Shown here piece by piece: positions 22,929 through 31,927 of a stretch of DNA of 64,000 nt. A program made the position numbers and the translations under genes. The notes under the pieces are model-generated. The model was not told the DNA's origin and made no database searches. It was given only the letters and a program-made list of their open reading frames with translations. This stretch comes from Agarophyton chilense (lineage: Eukaryota; Rhodophyta; Florideophyceae; Gracilariales; Gracilariaceae), in assembly GCA_030374765.1 (NCBI GenBank), contig JARGXX010000105.1:310001-374000 (forward strand). Direction: 5' to 3'. Each line of letters starts with the position of its first letter. Positions within the stretch are counted from its first letter, which is position 1.

Positions 22929-23591
22929 ATGGCAGCTGCGGACTCTGCGTCGCGCGGCGCGCCGCGCGTGAGCGAGGAGGCCGTGGTGTTCGAGGTGGAC
23001 GACAAGCCGCGCGCCGCGCGCGCCCCCGCGTGCAACGACGATGCATGTGGCGACGGCGGGGCGCGTGGCACAGCGCCCACGACGCCGGAACGCGCGTTTC
23101 TGGGCGACGGAAAGAAGCGGTCGAGTTACAGCGACAGGGCGAGCGACGACGATACGAGCGACGCCGAGCGCCGTCAGGGCGCGGGCGAGCACGCTCGCGC
23201 TTCGACGAACGTCGAGCGGCCCGACAAGCGCGCGCCACGCGCTGACGCCAAGCGCGCCAGACGCGCCCGCCGCGCGCGGCGCAAGAAGCACGGCGACGGG
23301 CCGGCGACGGGCGCGACTGATGGCACGGCGACGAGGGGTGCGACCGAGGGTTTGGAGGGGACGGGGACGGGGACGGGGACGGGGATGGGGACGGGGCAAA
23401 AGGCGTCGGCCTGGGCAAGCTTCGGACTCGGGGTGGTGATGGGCTTGATCCCGCCGCTGCTGCTGGTAGCAACGTGCGCGCGCCGTCGTGGTGGCGACGT
23501 GCACGCGCGCTCCTTTCGCTACGGGCGCTCGCTCGGGCTGCTGCTCCTCGTGCTGCTGTGCATTCTGGTGGCCGTGTTGCGCGTGCGCTGA
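22929..23591 (+). CDS. Small GC-rich membrane protein, unrecognised
   Basis: I do not recognise this protein. The 220-residue frame from ATG 22929 has a charged, low-complexity N-terminal two thirds (mixed acidic SDRASDDDTSD and strongly basic RARRARRKKH segments), a Gly-Thr repeat (about 143-156) encoded by seven GGGGAC-type units, and two hydrophobic helices near the C-terminus (ASFGLGVVMGLIPPLLLVAT and SLGLLLLVLLCILVAVL). This suggests a tail-end membrane hairpin with a long soluble N-terminus. The GC-rich sequence keeps long frames open on both strands, including a 363-codon minus-strand frame across it, so the coding strand is uncertain. The hydrophobic hairpin in the plus frame is the main argument. 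Confidence 0.4.
   Translation: MAAADSASRGAPRVSEEAVVFEVDDKPRAARAPACNDDACGDGGARGTAPTTPERAFLGDGKKRSSYSDRASDDDTSDAERRQGAGEHARASTNVERPDKRAPRADAKRARRARRARRKKHGDGPATGATDGTATRGATEGLEGTGTGTGTGMGTGQKASAWASFGLGVVMGLIPPLLLVATCARRRGGDVHARSFRYGRSLGLLLLVLLCILVAVLRVR
23357..23396 (+). repeat. (GGGGAC)7 G-quadruplex-prone repeat
   Basis: Seven GGGG tracts at an exact 6-base period (starts 23357 to 23393), with AC or AT spacers. It encodes Gly-Thr dipeptides in the overlapping frame. Four or more regularly spaced G4 tracts are a classic quadruplex-forming pattern. Confidence 0.8.
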
Positions 23592-23605
23592 CGCCATGTA
23601 ATTTT

Positions 23606-23679
23606 CAACACGCGCGACGCGTATTCCACGCGCGACGCGTGTCAACACGCGCGACGCGTATTCCACGCACGACGCATGT
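23606..23679. repeat. Two 37-bp tandem units made of CACGCGCGACGCGT
   Basis: Units 23606-23642 and 23643-23679 are near-identical, and each contains two copies of a CACGCGCGACGCGT-like 14-mer that is partly self-complementary (ACGCGT). They sit between the convergent 3' ends of the membrane-protein gene and the Thr-rich kelch gene. Confidence 0.75.
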
Positions 23680-23764
23680 ATGACAGTAAAAACATCATCT
23701 CTGCTCCTTGTGTTTTCTACAAACAATAAGCGTTGTTTCTCTACAGTCTACCAGCTAGCTACTG

Positions 23765-25489
23765 CTAGTAAACGGCGCACGTGGCGGCGCCGCCGTTGGG
23801 CACAAACACCTCCGTCGACGACAGCTCGGGGCTGCCGCCGCGCCGCCCGCTGCCGGACGCCACGAAGATTTGGCCGCACGAACAGTTGCTCACACCGAGT
23901 CCGGATCCATGTCTCTTCTGTTGCAGCGCCGCCACCGTCGTCCACGCTTGTCCGTCAAACACATCCACCTGTGAGAAAGCGTCCGTGCGTTCTCCGCCGG
24001 CAATCATCATGTCACCGCCGCAAGTCGTTGCGTAACACGCCCCCGCACGCTCCGCTGGGATGTTTGCCATCATGTTGATCCATTGCGCTGTTGCGAACGA
24101 GTAGCAGTACGTGCTGCTCTTTGTGGCCGTGAAGAAGGAAGCTACACCACCATCGCGCCCACCAGCCACGCATAGTTTGTCCCCCTTCACTATTGCCCCG
24201 CCGACGTGATCGCGTGGCGACGGCATGTCGGGTAGATTTGTCACCCACGTCTGCGTCTGCAGGTCATAGTAGTCCATCCATCCGAGCGTCGTGGCGTGTG
24301 CCCCGTGTCCGCCGCGGTTACCGGCCACCACGTAAATTTTGTCATCGTACAGCACGCACGCCGAGCCGCCACGTCGCCGCGCCTCCGGCAGTCCGGGGCG
24401 CGTGGACCATGAGTTGGACGCAATGTCGTAGATGTACATCTTGTCGCTGTTCTCCTCGAACGGAAAGCCCTTTGTCCATGATGAAGCGATGTAGATCTTG
24501 TTGTTATAAGCCACGCATTGCATGTGATGCAGCTGTATTCCGGGGCTCGCACCCTGTGTCCAGGAGCGTGTTACGGGGTCGAAGATGTCCACGGGCTTCA
24601 CGCCTCGCCCGCCGAGTAGATATCCTTTTCCGTTGGACCACACGAAGCACGCTTCGTGTCGCGGCGTCAGCGCTCCTTGCGTGATGCTCACTGTTTGCCA
24701 CACCCCGCCTGCGCTACCCCCGGTGGTCGTGGTCGGCGCCATGGTTGTGGTTGGCGCCGTGGTGGTGGTGGTAGCCATGGTTGTGGTCGGCGCCATGGTG
24801 GTGGTGGTGGTAGCCATGGTTGTGGTCGGCGCCATGGTGGTGGTGGTGGTAGCCATGGTTGTGGTCGGCGCCATGGTGGTGGTGGTGGTAGCCATGGTTG
24901 TGGTCGGCGCCATGGTGGTGGTGGTGGTAGCCATGGTTGTGGTCGGCGCCATGGTGGTGGTGGTAACCATGGTTGTGGTCGGCGCCATGGTGGTCGTAGT
25001 AACCATGGTTGTGGTCGGCGCCATGGTGGTAGTAGTAACCATGGTTGTGGTCGGCGCCATGGTGGTAGTAGTAGCCATGGTTGTGGTCGGCGCCATGGTG
25101 GTGGTCGTGGTCATCGCCACAGTGGTGGAAGGCGGCGCAGTGGTGGTAGGCGGCGCAGTGGTCGTCGCCCCAAAGCCAGACGGATTAGAGCAAGGAGAGC
25201 CGACAAAGTTACAATCACGCCCTTTGTTGCGAATCGTGCCCATGCAACAGCTCCAACCTCCGCCCGGCCTCAAGTGGCATCCAGAACCGCCACAGCTTCC
25301 GCAACCCGCCGCACAGCACACTTCCTCATTAGCAATGCCGCGCGCGCAAGTGGGGTCTGCAGCCATATCGGCGCGCTCAACCACGTGCAGCTCAACGCTC
25401 GGCCGCTTCGACAGCGGCACAGAAACGGCGCAGCATCGCTGCGCGACGGCGAACAACACGACCACGGCCACCAGACTGGCGCGACTCAT
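23765..25489 (-). CDS. Secreted Cys-rich / Thr-rich linker / kelch protein
   Basis: A 574-residue secreted protein on the minus strand. The start is placed at ATG 25489, which opens a signal peptide ([17 protein letters not shown], residues 5-21); the upstream 32 codons would precede it. Residues 48-100 hold ten cysteines (C48, CC58-59, C63, C66, C71, CC81-82, C93, C100), a compact disulfide knot. Residues about 109-256 are a mucin-like linker of TTTMAP-type repeats from a 36/39-bp minisatellite, a likely O-glycosylated stalk. Residues about 260-574 form a kelch propeller ([49 protein letters not shown]). It is close to the kelch-only gene downstream and shares the propeller with the malectin-kelch gene. 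A surface or matrix protein is inferred; its ligand is unknown. Confidence 0.85.
   Translation of the reverse strand: MSRASLVAVVVLFAVAQRCCAVSVPLSKRPSVELHVVERADMAADPTCARGIANEEVCCAAGCGSCGGSGCHLRPGGGWSCCMGTIRNKGRDCNFVGSPCSNPSGFGATTTAPPTTTAPPSTTVAMTTTTTMAPTTTMATTTTMAPTTTMVTTTTMAPTTTMVTTTTMAPTTTMVTTTTMAPTTTMATTTTTMAPTTTMATTTTTMAPTTTMATTTTTMAPTTTMATTTTTMAPTTTMATTTTTAPTTTMAPTTTTGGSAGGVWQTVSITQGALTPRHEACFVWSNGKGYLLGGRGVKPVDIFDPVTRSWTQGASPGIQLHHMQCVAYNNKIYIASSWTKGFPFEENSDKMYIYDIASNSWSTRPGLPEARRRGGSACVLYDDKIYVVAGNRGGHGAHATTLGWMDYYDLQTQTWVTNLPDMPSPRDHVGGAIVKGDKLCVAGGRDGGVASFFTATKSSTYCYSFATAQWINMMANIPAERAGACYATTCGGDMMIAGGERTDAFSQVDVFDGQAWTTVAALQQKRHGSGLGVSNCSCGQIFVASGSGRRGGSPELSSTEVFVPNGGAATCAVY
24725..25150. 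repeat. 36/39-bp minisatellite encoding the Thr/Met-Ala-Pro stalk
   Basis: About ten tandem units built on CCATGGTTGTGGTCGGCGCC plus a GTGGT run (plus strand). On the coding minus strand they encode T4-5-M-A-P-T3-M-A/V. Two unit lengths occur in blocks, 36 bp and 39 bp (one extra Thr codon), indicating unequal exchange or slippage. The reverse frames (poly-Val and Gly/His-rich) are also open but are by-products. Confidence 0.85.
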
Positions 25490-26733
25490 GGTAGATAGTG
25501 CAGCAAGCCAGACAAAACGCGCTACAACACGGTGCGCTAGACTGCGGGCGAAAGGCGGGCTTGAGAGCTTGGGGTCGCTCGCCATGGGCTCTTGTATCTA
25601 GATACAAGGAGCGAAAATTCAGGCGGCTTGGGATGCGTTATGTGGCCGACACAATGCGACGTCCTTTCCGGCTGCAGCAAATTGACAACGCATGTTGCGT
25701 AATTCAGATAACGCAGATAGAGCGCGCGCACACGGCGCAGCAAGCGTACGACTTTGTCAAGATAGATGGAAGAAATCGGTCTTCGATGGCAGACACGCAC
25801 ACGGAGATTGCGTTGCGGCCGCCTCGCAAACGAGACGACGCGCCCATGCTGACGTTAGGCTGCATCACGCGTGACATTGCGCACGTGCTTCAAGATCACT
25901 GTCAGCCGCCAGCCGGGGCGTGACCATCGATCTTTCCCATTTCCCTCCAGTCGTGTGTATAAAAACGTTTTGAGTGTTGGTGGTATTGCTACGATTTGTG
26001 CGGGTGTCAAGACGCGTTGATTCTGCTGCCGTCAACACGCTGGCAACGGCGGCGCTTCTTCTTGTCCTAGCTTAGTGGCCACCAAGTTGGTATGTTGTGT
26101 CTCGCGCGAGAGACATGGAGAAGGAAGGCATCATCCAGGCCAACGGGGGGCGACCGTCGGGTGGAGCGAGTGGCCGTGCCTCTTGAGTGACGTCCAAATT
26201 AGTGAGCCACGCACACGTGCACGCGTGTCAGTATATTGGTGGCGTGCACGCGCTCGGCGCGTGTGCGCCCCGATCAGCGCACAAAACCTATATCTCAACT
26301 CGTGAGGGCGCAGACCTTCTTTGCGCGCCCCAACGCGCCCAGTGCCAATGCCCATATTGTAAGGACTTGTCCGTTGTTGAGCTCTGTTTTCGATTTGTGC
26401 ATGACTCTCCGTCGTGCTGCTTGACTGCAGCGATTGCCTTGTAGCTGCACCATCCATTTATGGCCCTTGTCCTCTCGAATGCAACTTGTCCACTACGGCA
26501 CCGGCTGTGCGTTGGCTGTTTTATCGCTCCCAAATCTCGTGATGTCCATCACTGCCACTATTACAGGGGGGGCTGCTTTCGCGCCAACTTCCCACCGATC
26601 TGATGCAGCCTTCCGACGCACCAGCTTTCGTAACTGCTCTTATTAGCAGCTGTCACAACCGCTTTGCTGCCTTTTTTCTGCTTGCCGAACCGCTCACTAC
26701 CGCTGCACCATCCGTCTGACTACACCGCCCACA
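25490..26733. promoter_or_regulatory. Shared upstream region of two divergent kelch genes
   Basis: 1.24 kb between the starts of the minus-strand Thr-rich kelch gene and the plus-strand kelch-only gene. It has a TATAAAAA at 25958-25965 and CACGTG/GCACGCG-rich sequence at 26205-26270, including palindromic GTGCAC and CACGTG words. No convincing gene is present; several short open frames are ascribed to GC-rich composition. Confidence 0.35.
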
Positions 26734-27744
26734 ATGCTGCGCCTCTGCGCTTTTCTTACGCTTTTCTTTTTTGCGTCCTCCGCCTTCGCCAAAGCTGTCT
26801 GGCAAACCGTAAAAATCAATGGAAGGCTCCCAAGTGCCAGACATGAGGCCTGTTTCGTCATGGTCAAAGGCAAAGCATATCTCATAGGTGGCCGCGGCGT
26901 AAAGCCTGTCGACATTTTCAACCCAGCCACCAACACCTGGACCAAGGGCCCTTCTCCGCCTGTGGAGTTGCACCACATGCAATGCGTCCCCATTGGCAAC
27001 GAAGTTTGGATTCCTTCTGCATGGACCGGCGGCTATCCATTCGAGCGAAACGTTGACAAAATATACATTTACAACACAAAAGCTAACTCATGGTACACTA
27101 GACCGGGTTTGCCTCCACACCGTCGCCGTGGCAGCGCCGCCGCCGTCTGGGCCAACGGTAAAATCTATGTCATTGCCGGCAATCGAGGTGGCCATGGAAG
27201 CCACGCCACTACGCTTGGGTGGGTGGATTATTACGACCTTGGTGCCAAAAAGTGGGTGCTCAACCTCCCCAATCTGCCGGATCCCCGCGATCATACTGGC
27301 GGCGCCCTCGTGAGGTGGAACAAAATTTGCATAGCCGGTGGAAGAAACGGAGGCGTCAACAACTTCTTCACCGCCACGAAAGCCTCTACCTATTGTTTCA
27401 ACCTCAACGGCAATGGGCGCGGTCAGTGGCAAAATATGAATGCACCCATCCCGGCACAGCGCGCTGGCTCCGCATACGGCACCAATTGTGCTGGTCACAT
27501 GATGATTGCCGGCGGTGAACTCAACGACGCCTTTTCGCGCGTGGACATTTTTGATGGCTGGTCGTGGACAACTACGGCGAGCATGAACCAAAAGAGACAT
27601 GGATCGGGACTGGCGGTGTCCAACTGCGCGTGTGGAAAGATTTTCATCGCGTCTGGAAGTGGCGGTCGCGGGGGAGGTCCGGAACTGAAGACCACTGAAG
27701 TTTATCTTCCGAACGGCGACAAGACTCCATGTGCGTTTCACTAA
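26734..27744 (+). CDS. Secreted kelch-repeat protein
   Basis: A 336-residue protein with a clear signal peptide (residues 1-19, LCAFLTLFFFASSAFA) followed directly by one kelch propeller: VWQTVKI start, [89 protein letters not shown]. It is the minimal version of the cluster: no malectin, Cys-knot or stalk domain. The propeller is nearest to that of the minus-strand gene (shared [32 protein letters not shown] and FFTATK), so these two are probably a recent divergent duplication. Function is unknown; the family resembles kelch-type propellers of the galactose-oxidase class, but no copper-ligand set was identified. Confidence 0.85.
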   Translation: MLRLCAFLTLFFFASSAFAKAVWQTVKINGRLPSARHEACFVMVKGKAYLIGGRGVKPVDIFNPATNTWTKGPSPPVELHHMQCVPIGNEVWIPSAWTGGYPFERNVDKIYIYNTKANSWYTRPGLPPHRRRGSAAAVWANGKIYVIAGNRGGHGSHATTLGWVDYYDLGAKKWVLNLPNLPDPRDHTGGALVRWNKICIAGGRNGGVNNFFTATKASTYCFNLNGNGRGQWQNMNAPIPAQRAGSAYGTNCAGHMMIAGGELNDAFSRVDIFDGWSWTTTASMNQKRHGSGLAVSNCACGKIFIASGSGGRGGGPELKTTEVYLPNGDKTPCAFH

Positions 27745-30031
27745 GACGCACATGTGTCGTCGGGATGACACGCAGACCTTACGACTGCGACTATTCCTAT
27801 GCATGGATGCTGTTGTCCACAAGCTAGCCGAGAGAATTGTGAATTTTGAGACAGTGATTCATATAGCCTTGGGGTGTTGTTTCTTCATTCATAATCTAGA
27901 CGAATCAAACGCCGACAAAGGCTGATGCGGTGCTGAATGTCCTCTTGTAATAGTAGCTCTAGGACGGGCTGTTTGCGATTTCTTGTAGTTGAAGCGAAGA
28001 GTAAGTAGTAGAGATGAAGCGTATCGTCGCTTAGTTGTCCCATCATTTCTCTACACGTGAAATGAGTTAAGAATTGAGGACATATCTCGCACTTTAGTCC
28101 TCGATATCAGGCAGCGCGGTATGCTCTGGCTAGAGACACTAGCAGCCCTCCAGATTTCTACCTCCTCACTCTCCGCATGTTCCTGCCGATTTCGCTCATA
28201 CATCGCAATGCTGCTGTGCCCCGGTGTTACCAAGTCAAAGAAGAAAGCTTTCAGATGTCGTATGTCATAGTCGTGTGATAATTTGGCAACCAAGTGTAAG
28301 GGACTGTTCGTTGAGTCCAAGTCAAATAATGACAGCCTACATTTCCAGGTTCAGAAGTATCCACTGTTAATAATATGTAAAGTGTCTATATTATAGAAAT
28401 TCAGATGGTTTTGGCAACCATACCAGACACAAAATATCTATTTGTTGTCGAATCAACCCTTGAAGTATCTACCTTCGTACTTTGGTCTTTCGGCATGCAC
28501 TGAGAACTCAATACGCTGAGAAGAGTTGGCTCACGGCTGTAGCAAAAACTCTTATTCCCCATCCTTTCAACGTTCACGTTCACGGCGACGGACTGCATCG
28601 ATCCAAGAGCAAGACTACAGCGTGTAAGGTTGACAGTCCCGACTCCGGACATGGCGCCCGTAATAGAACTCAGTCGCGCTTTGTCTTCACTTCGATATCG
28701 CTCCAGCTCAGGGTGTGGCGGAGTGTCGTACATGACTACCTTCGTTAGTCGAGCATAAACGATCGGAACGTTGACCTTTCCTACAGTATCAGCTTAAAAC
28801 AGCAAATCGGACTGTGCCAATTTGTCGGCTCGTCCGTGGTGTGACTCCACAGTGACTCGATATTCAAGCACTGTAAACCGCATCCTTTCTACGCAAAAGC
28901 GGAAGCTGGTTCTTGAAGCATAAACCGCTCTCGATGTGTCAGGAGTCGGTCGCGTGATGAGTAGAGTAGGGGTAGATTTGCTTTTTTGCCTTGAAAAAGG
29001 CGTTTGAGATGCGATCCGAGGCCGAAACCACTAATGCTATCTGTGCTAACAACGACCACATTTACACCAACGATAACTGGTAGACACTACTAGAGGTTTT
29101 CTCTGTCTCTGTCCTCGATTCTCCACGTCGTCGAGTCTCGCTTGGGTTGGCCTCGCGATTTGTCTCATTTGAAGAAGCTTTCTACTTCCCGCGCGTGCAC
29201 AACGGACTCTGCACCAACAGTGAGAACAGTGTTAATGTTAATGATGACACCAGTACCATGATCTTTCCCAATGATCGGCATTTCTTGCTTCAAGGTCTCC
29301 CGAATCTGTGGTGCGTTTCAAGACTTTTAGTTTCGCCAGAGCCCAGTCCATCCTTCTTGCTCACATTGGTTAATTGCTAACTCGGCAGATATAAGGGTTT
29401 CGGAAAAATCTCTTCGCGAGGGCGGGATTGGCAATTTTTGGACTGTAGCAATCTAACCCCTCAGCCCAATGCACCGTCTGCTCCGCTTCGCCTCTGGCGT
29501 CGTTGACATTTTGGAGACTATAGCTTAAACTCTACGAAAAACAATTGGCCTGATGGAAGATTTTCATCCATGCACAGGCACATGCCGTGAATCCAGTAAC
29601 ACAGTTAAAGGATATTCGAAGTTTATGGCTTGGTCACCCAAGTAAGCGAATGTTGGATTTGTTGCCTTAAAGCTTCAACTTTAGAAGATGGGTTGCACGG
29701 AATTCACGACAAAACATCAGCGAAGGTTCCAGCGAAAAAGGGAGTATGGGTAGTAAGTTTCCATGAATATTCGAAGAGCTTGAGCAATACAAGCCCCGCT
29801 TTTCCCGTAGTCCCTCATTCTGTGTGGGTCTTGGGCTAGTTCCGCAACGACAACTAGCTCTAACGCTTGTTCTCTGAAAATCCTTAGCCGGATAGCACAC
29901 GGACCCAGGTCTACTACGCTCGGGCTATGCTACGAAACGGACAGCTCAACATAGCATTAATTACCGCCTTCCTCAGTACCAAATTGAACCGCAGAGAAAG
30001 CGCGACGAATATTCCTTCGCAGAGCGCTCCA
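27745..30031. other. 2.3 kb without a recognised gene
   Basis: Contains only short frames (at most 110 codons), none with a recognisable motif. A minus-strand frame at 28051-28320 has a NSPLHLVAKL segment faintly like an ankyrin repeat, which is too little to call. AT content is higher than in the kelch cluster. Confidence 0.4.
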
Positions 30032-31405
30032 TTATTCAAAATCGGTAAAAGTTCCAAGACCAAGCAAAGAGCCTAGGAAAACTCTACTATTCCACATCGC
30101 ATGAATTAAGATAGTCACCGTGAGATTTCTAGACTGTGAGTAAAGGTTAGCCCAAATAAACCCAAGCATCGAAAGAGGAAGGATCATCGTAGGATTTAGG
30201 TGATGAATGGCGAAGAGCACAGAGCTTGCCGGAATTGCCGCCCACATCGGCAAAAAGCACGCTAGCGCCGGTAGCAAAAACCCTCTATAAAGGACCTCCT
30301 CAAAAACGGGGGCGGAAACACAAGGTCCGATGGACCCAATCGCCATAGCTACTCGATCTTTGTTCTCCGGATTTATCAACTTGCTCACGACCGTTTCCTC
30401 TTCAAATAAAGATGGGGGCAATACCAGCTGGTTGACGACATCCGCAATGTTAAAGAAGAGAGCGCTAACGTAGTAGCCACCTATTGCCCACCACAACCAA
30501 TTGCTGCGCCACTTCCATCGTAGCCATGTCCCTTTCGGTGGAAAAAAAGGTTTCAATCGACGCAAAATTCCTATACCCATGTACACCCACATAAGATGAC
30601 CAAGGAGGACTTTCCATGCACGGGTGGTGGCAACAGTTAGCGGAATGCCGGACCCTGCGAGAAGATAAAGCACCTGTTCACTGAATACAGCCCCATATCC
30701 AGAAATCAGGTACGCTACAATAAGCAACACTGTAGTTCTTCCGATGCGACGCTTGGCATCGCGCGGAACCTTCCACGGAGGGTTTTCAACAGAAAGAACA
30801 TTTGGTAGAACAGGTTGTGATTGACGCCGAGGCATAAGGTATCTTCTCCAAAGAAGCATTGCTATGGCAACAATAGCACCGGCTATCGATTCGTATCCAA
30901 TGCTTTGGAAGAGGTTCTTGTTGTTGGGAATGATTGGATTCTTAAACTTAAAACCCTTTGTGGACAGAAAGAATAGATGAAAGGCGTAGAGCGGAAGCAT
31001 TATGGCAAGCTGTAACCAGGGACGTCGTCGCAAATCGAGAAAAAAGTCAGGAAGCCATTCCGGAGCCCATTCCGGTCTATTTGAAGATTTTGCTTCGGCT
31101 TGCTCCTCAACTGGAACAGAGGATTGAGATTGCAGCGGTGAAGAAGCGGACGACTGCAGCGGGCTTTGAGAAGGTTGAAAAGGTTGAAGAGAATCATCAG
31201 GCAGATTAGAAGCGTCATCGGCAGCAGCATGATCAGCAGAGGCAAGAATGCGAACCTGTAATGGTCTTTGAGACGGTCGGAACGCAAAGCAATGTCGAAC
31301 CGGGGAGACAAGGGGGCGAGAAATCTTCCCGGACGAGCGATACGGGCGGTTAGGTATTTGAAAGGTATGGGAAATGGGGACGAAAGCGCAGCCTGAAAAC
31401 GCCAT
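30032..31405 (-). CDS. Plastid CPBP-family (CAAX-protease-like) membrane protein
   Basis: An integral-membrane intramembrane-protease family protein (CPBP/Abi, Rce1-like). From the ATG at 31405 the product is 457 residues. MAFSGCAFVPIS and a basic, hydroxylated N-terminus resemble a plastid transit peptide; ATGs at 31453 and 31534 are alternatives. Seven or so hydrophobic helices follow. The C-terminal part carries all three CPBP motifs: FEEVLYRGF (E-E-x3-R), LFAIHH (F-x3-H) and IHAMWNS (H-x3-N). Plant relatives (SCO4-like and related thylakoid or envelope proteins) function in plastid biogenesis; a similar inner-envelope or thylakoid role is inferred. It is divergent to the S1-domain gene, with about 520 bp between starts. 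Confidence 0.85.
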   Translation of the reverse strand: MAFSGCAFVPISHTFQIPNRPYRSSGKISRPLVSPVRHCFAFRPSQRPLQVRILASADHAAADDASNLPDDSLQPFQPSQSPLQSSASSPLQSQSSVPVEEQAEAKSSNRPEWAPEWLPDFFLDLRRRPWLQLAIMLPLYAFHLFFLSTKGFKFKNPIIPNNKNLFQSIGYESIAGAIVAIAMLLWRRYLMPRRQSQPVLPNVLSVENPPWKVPRDAKRRIGRTTVLLIVAYLISGYGAVFSEQVLYLLAGSGIPLTVATTRAWKVLLGHLMWVYMGIGILRRLKPFFPPKGTWLRWKWRSNWLWWAIGGYYVSALFFNIADVVNQLVLPPSLFEEETVVSKLINPENKDRVAMAIGSIGPCVSAPVFEEVLYRGFLLPALACFLPMWAAIPASSVLFAIHHLNPTMILPLSMLGFIWANLYSQSRNLTVTILIHAMWNSRVFLGSLLGLGTFTDFE

Positions 31406-31927
31406 CCTGGATGGGATTGGCAAACCCAGCAGACGGGGTCGCCGTGCGCGCATCTCGGCAGACAAAGAAAGCAAAGGAGAGAGGCTTTCTTTAAATGGGT
31501 AAAAAAGAACGGGATAGATGGTTGTGGCGCTCAATGGAGGTGGCGCGAACCGGATTGGTATCCACGAACGACTAAGAATGGATAACAGAGCGGTGCGTGG
31601 CGTACACCACGCCTAAATTGGGGGGTCCAGCTATGGCGATCTGCGCATCGATGAAGGGTGCGCTCTCCAGCGCTCTGGTCAGCGCCCGCTGAGTTGCCCG
31701 CAGCGGCACATGAGATCTTTGCGAGCTAGATGACACGTGGGAAGAAACGTGTCAGCGATGTACCGATCTCTTGCTCATGTTAGATCTTACAGTGCTATGG
31801 CCGGGGACCTTTGATCTCGGCGAAGGTATTTTGTCCTCATCGTTCTCGCCCGCAGCGGGCGTGGTGCCTGTGCTGCTTGTGCTGCTTTTGCTGCTTGTGC
31901 ACTGATTTTCGTCCCTTTTTACGCGAA
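31406..31927. promoter_or_regulatory. Divergent promoter region, CPBP / S1 genes
   Basis: 522 bp between the chosen starts of two plastid-protein genes transcribed away from each other. Open frames extend into it from both genes, so part of it may be coding if upstream starts are used. No TATA box or distinctive motif was identified. Confidence 0.3.

Noticed and set aside
22635-23726. 363-codon minus-strand open frame
   Set aside because: Very GC-rich sequence keeps several frames open; the product is low-complexity Arg/Ala/His with no domain, and it spans two host 3' regions and the tandem repeat.
24585-25601. 338- and 280-codon plus-strand frames over the kelch gene
   Set aside because: They are the complementary readings of the Thr-stalk minisatellite (poly-Val and Gly/His repeats); the minus frame has the signal peptide and kelch domain.
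28051-28320. Ankyrin-like fragment on the minus strand
   Set aside because: Only one weak motif (NSPLHLVAKL) and no repeat structure.
31811-31927. Cys-rich N-terminal extension of the S1 protein
   Set aside because: The CLCCLCCFCCLC run comes from a TGCTGCTTGTGC simple repeat and precedes a better transit-like start at 31928.
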